32,824 bases of DNA, taken from assembly GCA_035454085.1 (NCBI GenBank), contig DAOTEJ010000023.1, positions 1-32,824 of the forward strand. The letters are read 5' to 3'. The first letter of the stretch is position 1. The number at the start of each line of letters is the position of its first letter. Positions 7,831 to 19,549 of the stretch are shown here, piece by piece. Both the position numbers and the translations under genes were made by a program. The notes beneath the pieces were generated by a model, which saw only the letters and a list, made by a program, of their open reading frames with translations, did not search any database and had not been told where the DNA came from. This stretch comes from DAOTEJ01 sp035454085. GTDB taxonomy: Bacteria > Pseudomonadota > Gammaproteobacteria > Burkholderiales > Burkholderiaceae_F.

Positions 7831-8751
7831 GTGACCGGCATCCTGTGGCTGGAGCAGGCCCTCAACGGCCTGCAGTTCGGCCTGATGCTGTTCCTGATCG
7901 CCGCGGGGCTGACGCTCGTGTTCGGCATCATGGACATGATCAACCTCGCCCACGGCTCGCTCTACATGGTCGGCGCCTACCTGACGGCGGCGGTGGCCGC
8001 GGCCACCGGCTCGTTTGCCGTGGCGCTGCTGGCAGGCGCCGCGGGCACGGCGCTGGTGGGCATGGCCCTCGAGGTCACGGTGCTGAGGCGGCTCTACACG
8101 CGTGACCACCTCTCGCAGGTGCTGGGCACCTTTGCGCTGCTGCTGATCGCCAACGAGAGCGTGCGCATGATCTGGGGCGAGCAGCCCGTGCCGCTGTCGG
8201 CGCCGGCGGCGCTGGCCGGCCCGGTGGAACTGCTGCCCGGCCTGCAGTACCCCGCCTACCGCCTGCTGATCATCGGCGTGGGGCTCGCAGTGGCGCTGGC
8301 GCTGTGGTGGCTGGTCACCCGCACCCGGCTGGGCATGCAGGTGCGCGCCGGCGCGGCCGACCGCGAGATGGCGCGCGCCATGGGCGTGAACATCCGCAGC
8401 CTGTTCACCGTGGTGTTCGGCCTGGGCGCGGCGCTCGCGGCGCTGGCCGGCGGCCTGCTCGGGCCGCTGCTGGCGGTGCAGGTGGGCATGGGCGAGAACA
8501 TCCTCATCCTCGCCTTCGTGGTGATCGTGATCGGCGGCATAGGCTCGATCCGCGGCGCGCTGGTGGCGGCGCTGCTGGTGGGCATGGTCGACACGGTGGG
8601 CCGCACCGCCGTGCCGCTGGTGATGGGCGACGTGCTCGGGCCGGCCGCGGCCTCGGTGGCGGGGCCGGCGCTGGCCTCGATCCTCATCTACCTGCTCATG
8701 GCCGTGGTGCTGTTCGTGAAGCCCCAGGGCCTGTTCCCCGCCCATGGCTGA
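7831..8751 (+). CDS. livH: Liv-type ABC transporter permease LivH
   Basis: A 306-aa inner-membrane permease of the BPD_transp_2 family. It starts at GTG 7831, 13 bp after the binding-protein gene. The N-terminal segment LNGLQFGLMLFLIAAGLTLVFGIM and the neighbouring INLAHGSLYMVGAY are classic LivH signatures. About eight hydrophobic segments follow, and the conserved GGIGSIRGALVAALLVG region near the C-terminus contacts the ATPase. It pairs with the LivM-type permease whose ATG overlaps its stop codon by 8 bp. Confidence 0.92.
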   Translation: MTGILWLEQALNGLQFGLMLFLIAAGLTLVFGIMDMINLAHGSLYMVGAYLTAAVAAATGSFAVALLAGAAGTALVGMALEVTVLRRLYTRDHLSQVLGTFALLLIANESVRMIWGEQPVPLSAPAALAGPVELLPGLQYPAYRLLIIGVGLAVALALWWLVTRTRLGMQVRAGAADREMARAMGVNIRSLFTVVFGLGAALAALAGGLLGPLLAVQVGMGENILILAFVVIVIGGIGSIRGALVAALLVGMVDTVGRTAVPLVMGDVLGPAAASVAGPALASILIYLLMAVVLFVKPQGLFPAHG

Positions 8752-9763
8752 GCGCGGCGCGGCCGACGCGGTGCCGGGTGCGGCCGAGGTGCCGGACACG
8801 CCCTCGGCCGGGCGCGGCCTGCTCGACCAGCCGCTGCACGCCGGTGCGGCGCTGGGGGTGCTGGCCCTGCTCGTGGCGCTGCCGCCGCTGGCGCAGGCGC
8901 TCGACGGCGGCTTCTACGTGTCGTTCGCCACGCGCATCCTGATCTTCGCGCTGGCCGCCACCAGCCTGAACCTGCTGATCGGCTTCGGCGGCATGGTGAG
9001 CTTCGGGCACGCAGCCTTCGTGGGCCTGGGCGCCTACGCCGTGGGCGTCCTGATGCAGGCGGGCGTGAGCTCGGCGCTCGTCGCCTGGCCCGCGGCGGTG
9101 CTGGTGGCGGGGCTCTTCGCGCTGGCGATCGGCGCGGTCAGCGTGCGCACGCACGGCGTGTACTTCATCATGATCACGCTGGCCTTCGCGCAGATGCTCT
9201 ATTACCTGATGGTGTCGCTGCGCACCTTCGGCGGCGACGACGGCCTGCCGCTGGCGGCGCGCTCGGGCCTGCCCTTCGGGATGGATGCCGCCAACGACAC
9301 CACCTTCTACTACGTGGTGCTGGCGGTCTGCGCGGCGGCCTTCATCTTCGTGCAGCGCCTGCTCAACGCGCGCTTCGGCTTCGCGCTGCGCGCGATTGCC
9401 GAAAACGAGACCCGCATGCGCGCCATCGGCTTTCCGGTCTACCGCTATCGGCTCGCGGCCTTCACCCTGGCCGGTGCGCTGGCCGGGCTGGCCGGCGCGC
9501 TGCTGGCCAACCAGACCGGCCTGGTCACGCCCAGCACCATGCAGTGGACGCAGTCGGGCGCGCTGATGGTGATGGTGATCCTGGGGGGCGTGGGCCATCT
9601 GTGGGGCGGGGTGATCGGCGCTGCCGTGCTGCTGCTGCTGGAGGAGTTCGCCTCGGCGTGGACCATCCACTGGCAGCTTGGTGTGGGCCTCGTGCTGCTG
9701 GCGGTGGTGCTGGCCTCGCCCGACGGCATCGCAGGCGTGATCGCGCGCTGGCGGCGGCGATGA
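8744..9763 (+). CDS. livM: Liv-type ABC transporter permease LivM
   Basis: A 339-aa inner-membrane permease, the partner of LivH. The soluble N-terminal 40 residues are Ala/Pro rich. The membrane part then shows the family marks SLNLLIGFGGMVSFGHAAF and, near the end, GGVGHLWGGVIGAA. The start ATG 8744 overlaps the end of livH by 8 bp, which suggests translational coupling. The stop TGA overlaps the next gene's ATG in an ATGA. The family assignment is firm; the cargo is unknown. Confidence 0.92.
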   Translation: MAERGAADAVPGAAEVPDTPSAGRGLLDQPLHAGAALGVLALLVALPPLAQALDGGFYVSFATRILIFALAATSLNLLIGFGGMVSFGHAAFVGLGAYAVGVLMQAGVSSALVAWPAAVLVAGLFALAIGAVSVRTHGVYFIMITLAFAQMLYYLMVSLRTFGGDDGLPLAARSGLPFGMDAANDTTFYYVVLAVCAAAFIFVQRLLNARFGFALRAIAENETRMRAIGFPVYRYRLAAFTLAGALAGLAGALLANQTGLVTPSTMQWTQSGALMVMVILGGVGHLWGGVIGAAVLLLLEEFASAWTIHWQLGVGLVLLAVVLASPDGIAGVIARWRRR

Positions 9764-10508
9764 ACACGCTGCTCGAGGTACGCGGCCTGACCAAGCGCTT
9801 CGGTGGCGTGCGCGCCAGCGACGGCGCTGCGCTGGACGTGGCGCACGGCGAACTGCACGCCCTGATCGGACCCAACGGCGCGGGCAAGACCACGCTGATC
9901 CAGCAGATCGCCGGTGCGCTCGCGCCCGACGCGGGCAGCATCGTTCTGGCGGGCCAGGACATCACCCACCTGCCGATGCACGAGCGCGTGCACCGCGGGC
10001 TGGCCCGCTCCTACCAGGTCACCAATCTGTTTTCCCGGCTGAGCGTGCTCGACAACCTCGCGCTCGCCGTGCAGGCGCGTTCGGGCTCGAGCCTGCGCTT
10101 CTGGCGGCCGGCGCGCAGCGAGGGGGCGCGCTACGCCGAGGCGGCCCGCGTGGCCGAACGGGTGGGCCTGGGCGCGCGCCTGGCGGTGAACGCGGCGGCG
10201 CTGGCGCACGGCGAGCAGCGCCAGCTCGAGCTGGGCCTGGCGCTGGCCACCAGGCCGCGCCTGCTGCTGCTCGACGAGCCCATGGCCGGCATGGGGCCGG
10301 AGGAGTCGGAGCGCATGGTCGCGCTCATCGATTCGCTGCGCGGCCAGTACACGGTGCTGCTGGTCGAGCACGACATGGACGCCGTGTTCCGCCTGGCCAC
10401 GCGCATCAGCGCCCTGGTGGCCGGGCGCGTGATCGCCTGCGACACGCCGGGCGCCATCCGCGTGCATCCCGAAGTGCGCCGCGCCTATCTGGGCGAGGAG
10501 TTCGCCGC

Positions 10509-10512
<4 letters not shown>
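9760..10512 (+). CDS. livG: Liv-type ABC transporter ATPase LivG
   Basis: A 250-aa cytoplasmic ATPase. The Walker A motif GPNGAGKT is at 37-44. The signature-region variant AHGEQRQLELG takes the place of LSGGQ, which is usual for LivG, and the Walker B motif LLLLDEP is followed by the LivG-specific PMAGM. The D-loop and H-switch region (VEHDMD) is intact. ATG 9760 overlaps the livM stop as ATGA, and upstream codons in the same frame lie inside livM. It powers transport together with LivF. Confidence 0.93.
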
Positions 10513-11219
<707 letters not shown>

Positions 11220-11248
11220 GGGCGGCGAGTCGCTGGCGGCACGGCGGC

Positions 11249-11254
11249 TAGAAT
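11249..11254 (+). promoter_or_regulatory. Probable -10 element of gltX
   Basis: TAGAAT at 11249-11254 lies 72 bp before the gltX ATG in an otherwise GC-rich 107-bp gap. No convincing -35 hexamer is found 16-18 bp upstream. The same TAGAAT-(T)CCGCG context occurs just before dnaE. Confidence 0.4.
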
Positions 11255-11326
11255 CCGCGCCTCGCTGCGGGCCGCCCGCGGCGCCTCCTTGCAGCCACGC
11301 GCCGTGTCCTGCCCGGCCTCCTTCGC

Positions 11327-12724
11327 ATGAATTCCGTCCGCACCCGCATCGCCCCCAGTCCCACCGGGATGCTGCACCTGGGCACGGCCCGCACCGCGCT
11401 CTTTTGCTGGGCCTACGCACGGCACCTGGGCGGGAAGTTCATCCTGCGCATCGAGGACACCGACCGCGAGCGGTCCACCGCCGAGGCCACCCAGGTGATC
11501 CTGGATTCCATGGCCTGGCTCGACCTCGACTACGACGAGGGCCCGGTCTACCAGATGGACCGCCTCGACCGCTATCGCGAGGCGGTGGACGCGATGCTCG
11601 CCGACGGCCGTGCCTACCGCTGCTACGCCAGCCGCGAGGAGCTCGAGGAACTGCGCGAGCAGCAACGCGCCCGCGGCGACAAGCCCCGCTACGACGGCCG
11701 CTGGCGCCCGGATCGCGCCGCGGGCCGCGCCGTGCCCGAGGGCGTGGTGCCGGTGATCCGCTTTCGCAACCCGGATGCCGGCGAGGTGAGCTGGAACGAC
11801 GCGGTCTACGGCCCGATCAGCATCGCCAACACCGAGCTCGACGACCTGGTGATCATGCGCGGCGACGGCGTGCCCACCTACAACTTCGCCGTGGTGGTCG
11901 ACGACATCGATATGGCGATCAGCCACGTGATCCGCGGCGCCGACCACATCAACAACACGCCGCGCCAGATCAACCTCTACCGCGCGCTGGGCGCCACGGT
12001 GCCGGTGTTCGCGCACCTGCCGCTGATTCACGGCCCCGACGGCGAGAAGCTCTCGAAGCGCCACGGCGCGGTGAGCGTGCTGGCCTACGCGGAGCAGGGC
12101 TACCTGCCCGAGGCGCTGTTCAACTACCTGGCCCGCCTGGGCTGGGGCCACGGCGACGCCGAGAAGTTCAGCCGCGCGCAACTGGTCGAGTGGTTCGACC
12201 TGGGCGCCGTGAGCCGCTCGCCCGCGCAGTTCAACCCCGAGAAGCTGCTCTGGCTCAACCACGAGTACATGAAGCAGGCCGACGACGCGCGCCTCGCGGG
12301 CCTGGTGGCCGCGCGCATCGGCGCGCGCGGCGGGCGCATCGAGGGCGGGCCGGAGCTGCTCAAGGTCGTTGCCCTGCTCAAGGATCGCGCCCGCACCCTC
12401 GAGGAACTGGCCGACGCGGCGATGCTCTTCTACGGCCCCTTCGAGCGCGACGCCGCGCTGCTGGCCCAGCACCTGGCCGGGCCGGCGCGCGACGCGCTGG
12501 CCCGATTCGCCGCCAAGGCCGGCGCCGTGCCCTGGGAGCGCGCGGCGCTGGGCCTGCTGGTCAAGGAGGTGGTCGGCGAGGCCGGGATCAAGCTGCCGCA
12601 ACTCGCCATCCCCCTACGTGTGGCGGTGACCGGGCGCACCCAGACGCCGTCGATCGACGCCACGCTCGAACTCGTCGGGCGCGGCGCCGTGCTCGAGCGG
12701 CTGGCATCCGCCCTGGCGGACTAG
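11327..12724 (+). CDS. gltX: Glutamyl-tRNA synthetase
   Basis: A 465-aa class I synthetase that charges tRNA-Glu with glutamate in the cytoplasm. The N-terminus reads RIAPSPTGMLHLGTARTAL, so the HIGH signature appears as HLGT (17-20). The KMSKS loop is KLSKR (241-245). The anticodon-binding helical bundle fills the C-terminal third. Length is normal for bacterial GluRS. In the insert after about residue 95 only one cysteine (RCYAS) is visible, so the zinc site of the E. coli enzyme is probably missing, as in many relatives. ATG 11327 has no clear Shine-Dalgarno sequence. Two tRNA genes, one of them its own substrate tRNA-Glu, follow directly. Confidence 0.97.
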   Translation: MNSVRTRIAPSPTGMLHLGTARTALFCWAYARHLGGKFILRIEDTDRERSTAEATQVILDSMAWLDLDYDEGPVYQMDRLDRYREAVDAMLADGRAYRCYASREELEELREQQRARGDKPRYDGRWRPDRAAGRAVPEGVVPVIRFRNPDAGEVSWNDAVYGPISIANTELDDLVIMRGDGVPTYNFAVVVDDIDMAISHVIRGADHINNTPRQINLYRALGATVPVFAHLPLIHGPDGEKLSKRHGAVSVLAYAEQGYLPEALFNYLARLGWGHGDAEKFSRAQLVEWFDLGAVSRSPAQFNPEKLLWLNHEYMKQADDARLAGLVAARIGARGGRIEGGPELLKVVALLKDRARTLEELADAAMLFYGPFERDAALLAQHLAGPARDALARFAAKAGAVPWERAALGLLVKEVVGEAGIKLPQLAIPLRVAVTGRTQTPSIDATLELVGRGAVLERLASALAD

Positions 12725-12746
12725 CGCAATCCCTCGAATCGCTCGT

Positions 12747-12775
12747 TTGAGCGGTGCCGGAAAAGTCGCTACAAT
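12747..12775 (+). promoter_or_regulatory. Sigma70 promoter of the tRNA-Ala/tRNA-Glu unit
   Basis: TTGAGC (12747-12752) and TACAAT (12770-12775) are separated by exactly 17 bp, close to consensus. The predicted transcription start near 12782 is a few bases before the tRNA-Ala 5' end at 12789. It lies in the 64-bp gap after gltX. Confidence 0.8.
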
Positions 12776-12788
12776 CCTTCGCTCTGTT

Positions 12789-12864
<76 letters not shown>

Positions 12865-12916
12865 ACGAATCAGGCCAGGTCGATCACGCCGCGTGAGCCG
12901 ACCACCGACCGCACAG

Positions 12917-12992
12917 GTCCCCATCGTCTAGAGGCCTAGGACACTACCCTTTCACGGTAGGTACCGGGGTTCGAATCCCCGTGGGGACGCCA
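12917..12992 (+). tRNA. tRNA-Glu (anticodon TTC)
   Basis: The 76-nt cloverleaf has acceptor GTCCCCA/TGGGGAC, anticodon stem CTACC/GGTAG around loop CTTTCAC (anticodon TTC), and T loop TTCGAAT. Discriminator G and CCA are encoded. It lies 52 bp after tRNA-Ala with no promoter of its own visible, so the two are probably one transcript. It is the substrate of the nearby gltX product. Confidence 0.98.
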
Positions 12993-12996
12993 CTTC

Positions 12997-13026
12997 AAAG
13001 GGGCCAGCGCAGCTGGCCCCTTTGTC
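12997..13026 (+). terminator. Intrinsic terminator after tRNA-Glu
   Basis: A perfect 12-bp stem, 12997-13008 paired with 13012-13023, has a GCA loop and a short T-run at its 3' edge (CCCCTTTGT). It begins 4 nt after the tRNA CCA end. Confidence 0.9.
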
Positions 13027-13073
13027 ATTTGCGCTCCCGAACCGAGTTAGTCCTACAGGCCGCGGGGCGAGCC

Positions 13074-13101
13074 TTGCCCATGCGTGCGCGGGTGCTAGCC
13101 T
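13074..13101 (+). promoter_or_regulatory. Possible weak promoter of the glycine-zipper lipoprotein gene
   Basis: TTGCCC (13074-13079) and TAGCCT (13096-13101) are 16 bp apart, 63 bp upstream of the ATG. The match to consensus is weak, but some promoter is needed between the terminator at 13026 and the gene. Confidence 0.3.
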
Positions 13102-13163
13102 CACGCCTCGTCGGCGGGGCAGGCATGGGGCCGCCTCGGGGCCAGAAGTTTCGGAGACAAGTG

Positions 13164-13586
13164 ATGACAGTTGGTGCGCGTTGGATGTTGGCCCTGCTGG
13201 CCGCGGTCATGGTCGGGTGCGCCAGCACACCGCCGGGCGCGGGGATCGTGGGCTCGGGGGTGGTGCAGTCGATCACCGAGGGCACCGAGACAGACCAGAC
13301 CGCCAACGTGATCGGGGCCATTGGCGGCGCGGCGCTCGGCGCCTGGCTGGGCAGCAACATCGGCGGGGGCACGGGTCAGACCATTGCCACCGCCGCGGGT
13401 GGCGTGGCCGGTGGCATGGCGGGCAGCAGCGTGGCCGGCAACGCCGCCGGCGCCAAGCTCTTCTGGGACGTGCGGGTGCGCTTCGAGGACGGTGTGGACC
13501 GCGTCGTGCGCGTCTACGACCGCCCGGCCTTCAAGCCGGGCGACCGCGTCAGCGTGGCCAACGGCATGGTCAACCTGGCGCGCTGA
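13164..13586 (+). CDS. Glycine-zipper 2TM outer-membrane lipoprotein (17 kDa antigen-like)
   Basis: A 140-aa small envelope protein. The N-terminus is a lipoprotein-type signal (MTVGARWMLALLAAVMVGC) with a slightly unusual lipobox, Met at -3 before Val-Gly-Cys. The middle third is a glycine zipper with repeated GxxxG spacing (IGAIGGAALGAWLGSNIGGG and a second run). The C-terminal 40 residues form a beta-rich domain with the conserved PAFKPGDRV. The family includes the rickettsial 17 kDa antigen and SlyB/PcP-type lipoproteins of the outer membrane. ATG 13164 is chosen because GGAG at 13153-13156 lies 7 nt upstream; the open frame extends further but without a better start. It converges with the DUF4124 gene, with 6 bp between the stops. 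Confidence 0.85.
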   Translation: MTVGARWMLALLAAVMVGCASTPPGAGIVGSGVVQSITEGTETDQTANVIGAIGGAALGAWLGSNIGGGTGQTIATAAGGVAGGMAGSSVAGNAAGAKLFWDVRVRFEDGVDRVVRVYDRPAFKPGDRVSVANGMVNLAR

Positions 13587-13601
13587 AGCGCCTCAGCGCG
13601 C
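13578..13601. terminator. Hairpin spanning two convergent stop codons (possible bidirectional terminator)
   Basis: GCGCGCTGA (13578-13586) and TCAGCGCGC (13593-13601) form a 9-bp perfect inverted repeat with a 6-nt loop. Each arm includes the stop codon of one of the two convergent genes. There is no T-run on either side, so termination strength is uncertain. Confidence 0.4.
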
Positions 13602-14108
13602 GGCGTTGCGTGCCGCGTGCGCATCCTTGAGGCGTGCCTCGGCCGCGGCCAGCGCTTCCTCGAGGCCGCGCATGCGTGCGTCGTAATCGGGCGACAAGCG
13701 CGAACCGCCGCCCGCCAGGCCCAGGCGCTCGCCGGGCAGGGGCTCGCGCCCGGATTCGAGCGCACGCCGCGCCTCATCCACGGCCCGCTGCGCATCGGCG
13801 ATCTCTTGCCAAGCGACGTTGAGGTCCGCGGCTGCCGCGCCACCCGAGGCCGCGGGCGCCGCCGGGCGCCCGGCGGCGTTCTCCTGCACCACGGGCCGAG
13901 AAGCGGGCGCGGGAGCAGGCGTCGGGTTGGGCAGGCTGCTCGCGTCGCGGCGCTCGAGGATCGTGGCGTCACGCGGAGGGCTGTCGGTGAAGCCGATGCG
14001 GCCGTCTGCGTAGCGCACCTTGTAGATCACCGTCTGCGCCATGGCGGTGGTGGCGCAGGCCAGGGCGAGCAGCAGGGCGAACGAACGAACAGGGTGATGC
14101 AAAGTCAT
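13593..14108 (-). CDS. DUF4124 domain-containing exported protein
   Basis: A 171-aa periplasmic protein. The signal peptide covers about residues 1-24 (ends TTAMA before QTVIYK). The DUF4124 domain follows (YKVRYADGRIGFTDSPP), a short domain common in gamma- and betaproteobacteria with no settled function. Next come a Pro/Ala linker (about 60-95) and a charged helix (about 100-165) with coiled-coil-like spacing. AGGAGG (14122-14117 on the minus strand) is a perfect Shine-Dalgarno sequence 8 nt before the ATG, which fixes the start. It is divergent from dnaE. Confidence 0.85.
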   Translation of the reverse strand: MTLHHPVRSFALLLALACATTAMAQTVIYKVRYADGRIGFTDSPPRDATILERRDASSLPNPTPAPAPASRPVVQENAAGRPAAPAASGGAAAADLNVAWQEIADAQRAVDEARRALESGREPLPGERLGLAGGGSRLSPDYDARMRGLEEALAAAEARLKDAHAARNAAR

Positions 14109-14254
14109 GGCGGGAGCCTCCTGCCGGCCACCCTACACCGCCGCGCGCGCCCGTGCCAAGCGATGCTCGCGCATGCAGGCGAGTCCTTGCGGCGGGGGCG
14201 CCGTGTGCGCCGTGCGGCCGCGAGCGCAGGCCCGGGCGCGCGCGAGCCGCTCGC

Positions 14255-14260
14255 TAGAAT
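14255..14260 (+). promoter_or_regulatory. Probable -10 element of dnaE, implying a leaderless message
   Basis: TAGAAT ends only 6 bp before the dnaE ATG at 14267. A start site 7 nt downstream of a -10 would coincide with the A of ATG. No Shine-Dalgarno sequence is visible and no -35 hexamer is evident. Confidence 0.4.
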
Positions 14261-14266
14261 TCCGCG

Positions 14267-17742
<3,476 letters not shown>

Positions 17743-17746
<4 letters not shown>

Positions 17747-18555
17747 GGCGCGCCGCCCTCGGCCAGGCCGCGTTCGGCGCGCGTCTCGCCCGAGCGCAGG
17801 CGCGCGCCCAGGCGCTCCCAGTTGACGCCCTCGCGGGCGCGGTCGTTCTCGCGGTGCCACAGGTGCAGCACCCCGGTGGCGTAGGCGCCTTCCTTGCGCC
17901 GCACGCCGGCGTTGAGCAGGCGCACCGCGAGGTCCGAGTCCTCGAAGCCCCAGCCCTCGAAGCTCTCGTCGAAGCCGTTGACGCGGGCGAAGTCGGCCGT
18001 CCACACGCCCAGGTTGCAGGTGCGCACGCGCTCCCAGTTGCGCGCGCCCAGCTTGCGCAGCGGCCCCAGCGCCACGCGCGCCAGGGGCGCGGTGCGGTTG
18101 ATGCCGCCGGCGGCGCGCTCGGCGCGCCACTGCGCCGGTGTCCAGGCGTGGATCGGCGCGCGCTGCGCGAGCAGCTCGCGCGTGCGCGCTTGCGACAGCA
18201 GCACGCGGTTGCCCGCCACCATCCAGCCGGGCTCGGCCAGGCGCCGGTGCTGCGCAATCCAGTCGCTTCGGGGCACGCAGTCGCCGTCGAGAAAGATCAG
18301 GTACTCGCCGCGTGCCGCACGCGCCGCCCGGTTGCGCGCCGCCCCCGCGCGAAAGCCGCGATCCTCCTGCCACTCGTGCGCGAGCGGCACCGGAAAGTCC
18401 TTGGCCACGCGAGCGACGAGCTCGGCCGTGTCGGGGCGCGAGCCGTCGTCGGCCACGACCACCTCGAAGTCGCGCTCGCTCTGCGCCGCCAGGCCGGCGA
18501 GCACGGCGGCGAGCGCGTCGGGGCGGTTGTAGGTGGTGACGACGACGCTGATCAC
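17743..18555 (-). CDS. Family 2 glycosyltransferase with galactosyltransferase-like C-terminus
   Basis: A 270-aa cytoplasmic transferase of the GT-A fold. The N-terminus ISVVVTTYNRP and the ADDGS motif are the nucleotide-sugar site. FLDGDCVPR holds the metal-binding DGD. The block GFDESFEGWGFEDSDLAVRL is the Glyco_transf_7C signature and contains the catalytic-base region. The start is GTG 18555, overlapping the stop of the upstream glycosyltransferase gene as GTGA, which strongly supports it despite a longer open frame. It probably adds a hexose to lipopolysaccharide core or another surface glycan. The acceptor is unknown. Confidence 0.88.
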
Positions 18556-19307
18556 CGCGGCTTGTCCTGCTGCGCCGCGAGCCAGGCCTTGGCCACCCGG
18601 TAGTAGGTGCCCTCGGCGTTCGAGATCGCCAGCATCAGCCCGCGCCGCCCGTCGAGGAAGCCGGCGCGCAGCAGGTAAGTGCGCACGAAGGCCCAGGCCC
18701 CCTTGAGCAGCGCGCGCTCCAGGCTCGCGGGCCGGCCCGCGGCCACCAGCTCGCGCGCGCCGGCGCTGCTGTAGGCGTTGACCTTGGCGAGCACCTGATC
18801 GAGGTCGCGGAAGGACTCGTGGCGCAGCGCGGGCGTGAGCGTGCCCACGGCGCCGGGCACGATGCAGCGCTCGTGGATCTCGCCCTCGTAGCGGCTGCCC
18901 GCGCGGCGCATGAGCCGCGTCACGTGATCGGGCCACCAGCCGCCGTGGCGCATGTCCTGGCCGCAGTAGCTCGACAGCCGCGGCATGCGAAACGCGGCGT
19001 GCGCCCCGGGTGCGGCCAGCGCGGCGCGGATCGCGTCGGCCAGTTCGGTCGGCACCCACTCGTCGGCGTCGACCATCAGCACCCACTCGCCGCGCGCCGC
19101 CGCCAGCGCGCGGTTGCGCTGCGTGGCGAAGCCGCGCCAGTCCGGGTCGAGCAGCACGCGCGCGCCGCACGCGGCGGCCAGTTCGCGGGTGCGGTCGGTG
19201 CTGCCCGAGTCCAGCACCAGCAACTCGTCGCAGAACGCGAGCGAACGCAGGCAGCGCTCGATCTGGCGCTCCTCGTTCTTGGTGATGACGGCAGCGGTGA
19301 GTTGCAC
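18552..19307 (-). CDS. Family 2 glycosyltransferase, WaaE/KdtX-like
   Basis: A 251-aa transferase that begins LTAAVITKNEERQIERCL and carries VLDSGSTD and the metal-binding MVDADEW. The later part (WWPDHVTRLMRR, YEGEIHE) matches the lipopolysaccharide core beta-glucosyltransferase group around WaaE, often encoded near core heptosyltransferase genes. The start codon is GTG at 19307-19305. It is the first gene of a two-gene minus-strand unit, and its stop overlaps the next start by 4 nt. A G-rich template stretch lies immediately upstream. The family is certain; the exact linkage made is not. Confidence 0.87.
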   Translation of the reverse strand: MQLTAAVITKNEERQIERCLRSLAFCDELLVLDSGSTDRTRELAAACGARVLLDPDWRGFATQRNRALAAARGEWVLMVDADEWVPTELADAIRAALAAPGAHAAFRMPRLSSYCGQDMRHGGWWPDHVTRLMRRAGSRYEGEIHERCIVPGAVGTLTPALRHESFRDLDQVLAKVNAYSSAGARELVAAGRPASLERALLKGAWAFVRTYLLRAGFLDGRRGLMLAISNAEGTYYRVAKAWLAAQQDKPR

Positions 19308-19340
19308 GGGCAGGTGGGGCAGGCGGGGCAGGGTGGCGGG
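19308..19340 (+). repeat. G-run cluster capable of forming a G-quadruplex
   Basis: Five runs of three or four G (19308-19310, 19316-19319, 19325-19328, 19331-19333, 19338-19340) have loops of 2-5 nt. Four of them fit the canonical G3+N1-7 pattern. The cluster directly abuts the GTG start of the minus-strand glycosyltransferase gene, on its template strand. Confidence 0.5.
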
Positions 19341-19549
19341 CGCAGTCTAAGCGAGCGGCCGGCGGCGCAGCGCCCTGACCCGCTGCGTTGCCGCGTCGGC
19401 GCCGCGTCGGCGTCAGGTCGGCTCCAGCCGCTCCCGCTTCGCTGGCCGGCCCTGCGTGCACCGGCCAGTGCGCGGGGCGCGGCAGCCGTGCGATATCGTG
19501 CGCCCTGCATCACGCCGCGCTCGTCGCCTCGCGCGGCCCGCGCCCGCTC

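Noticed and set aside
4623..7943. 1106-codon minus-strand open frame opposite the patatin and binding-protein genes
   Set aside because: Antisense shadow with no domain; both opposite genes are certain.
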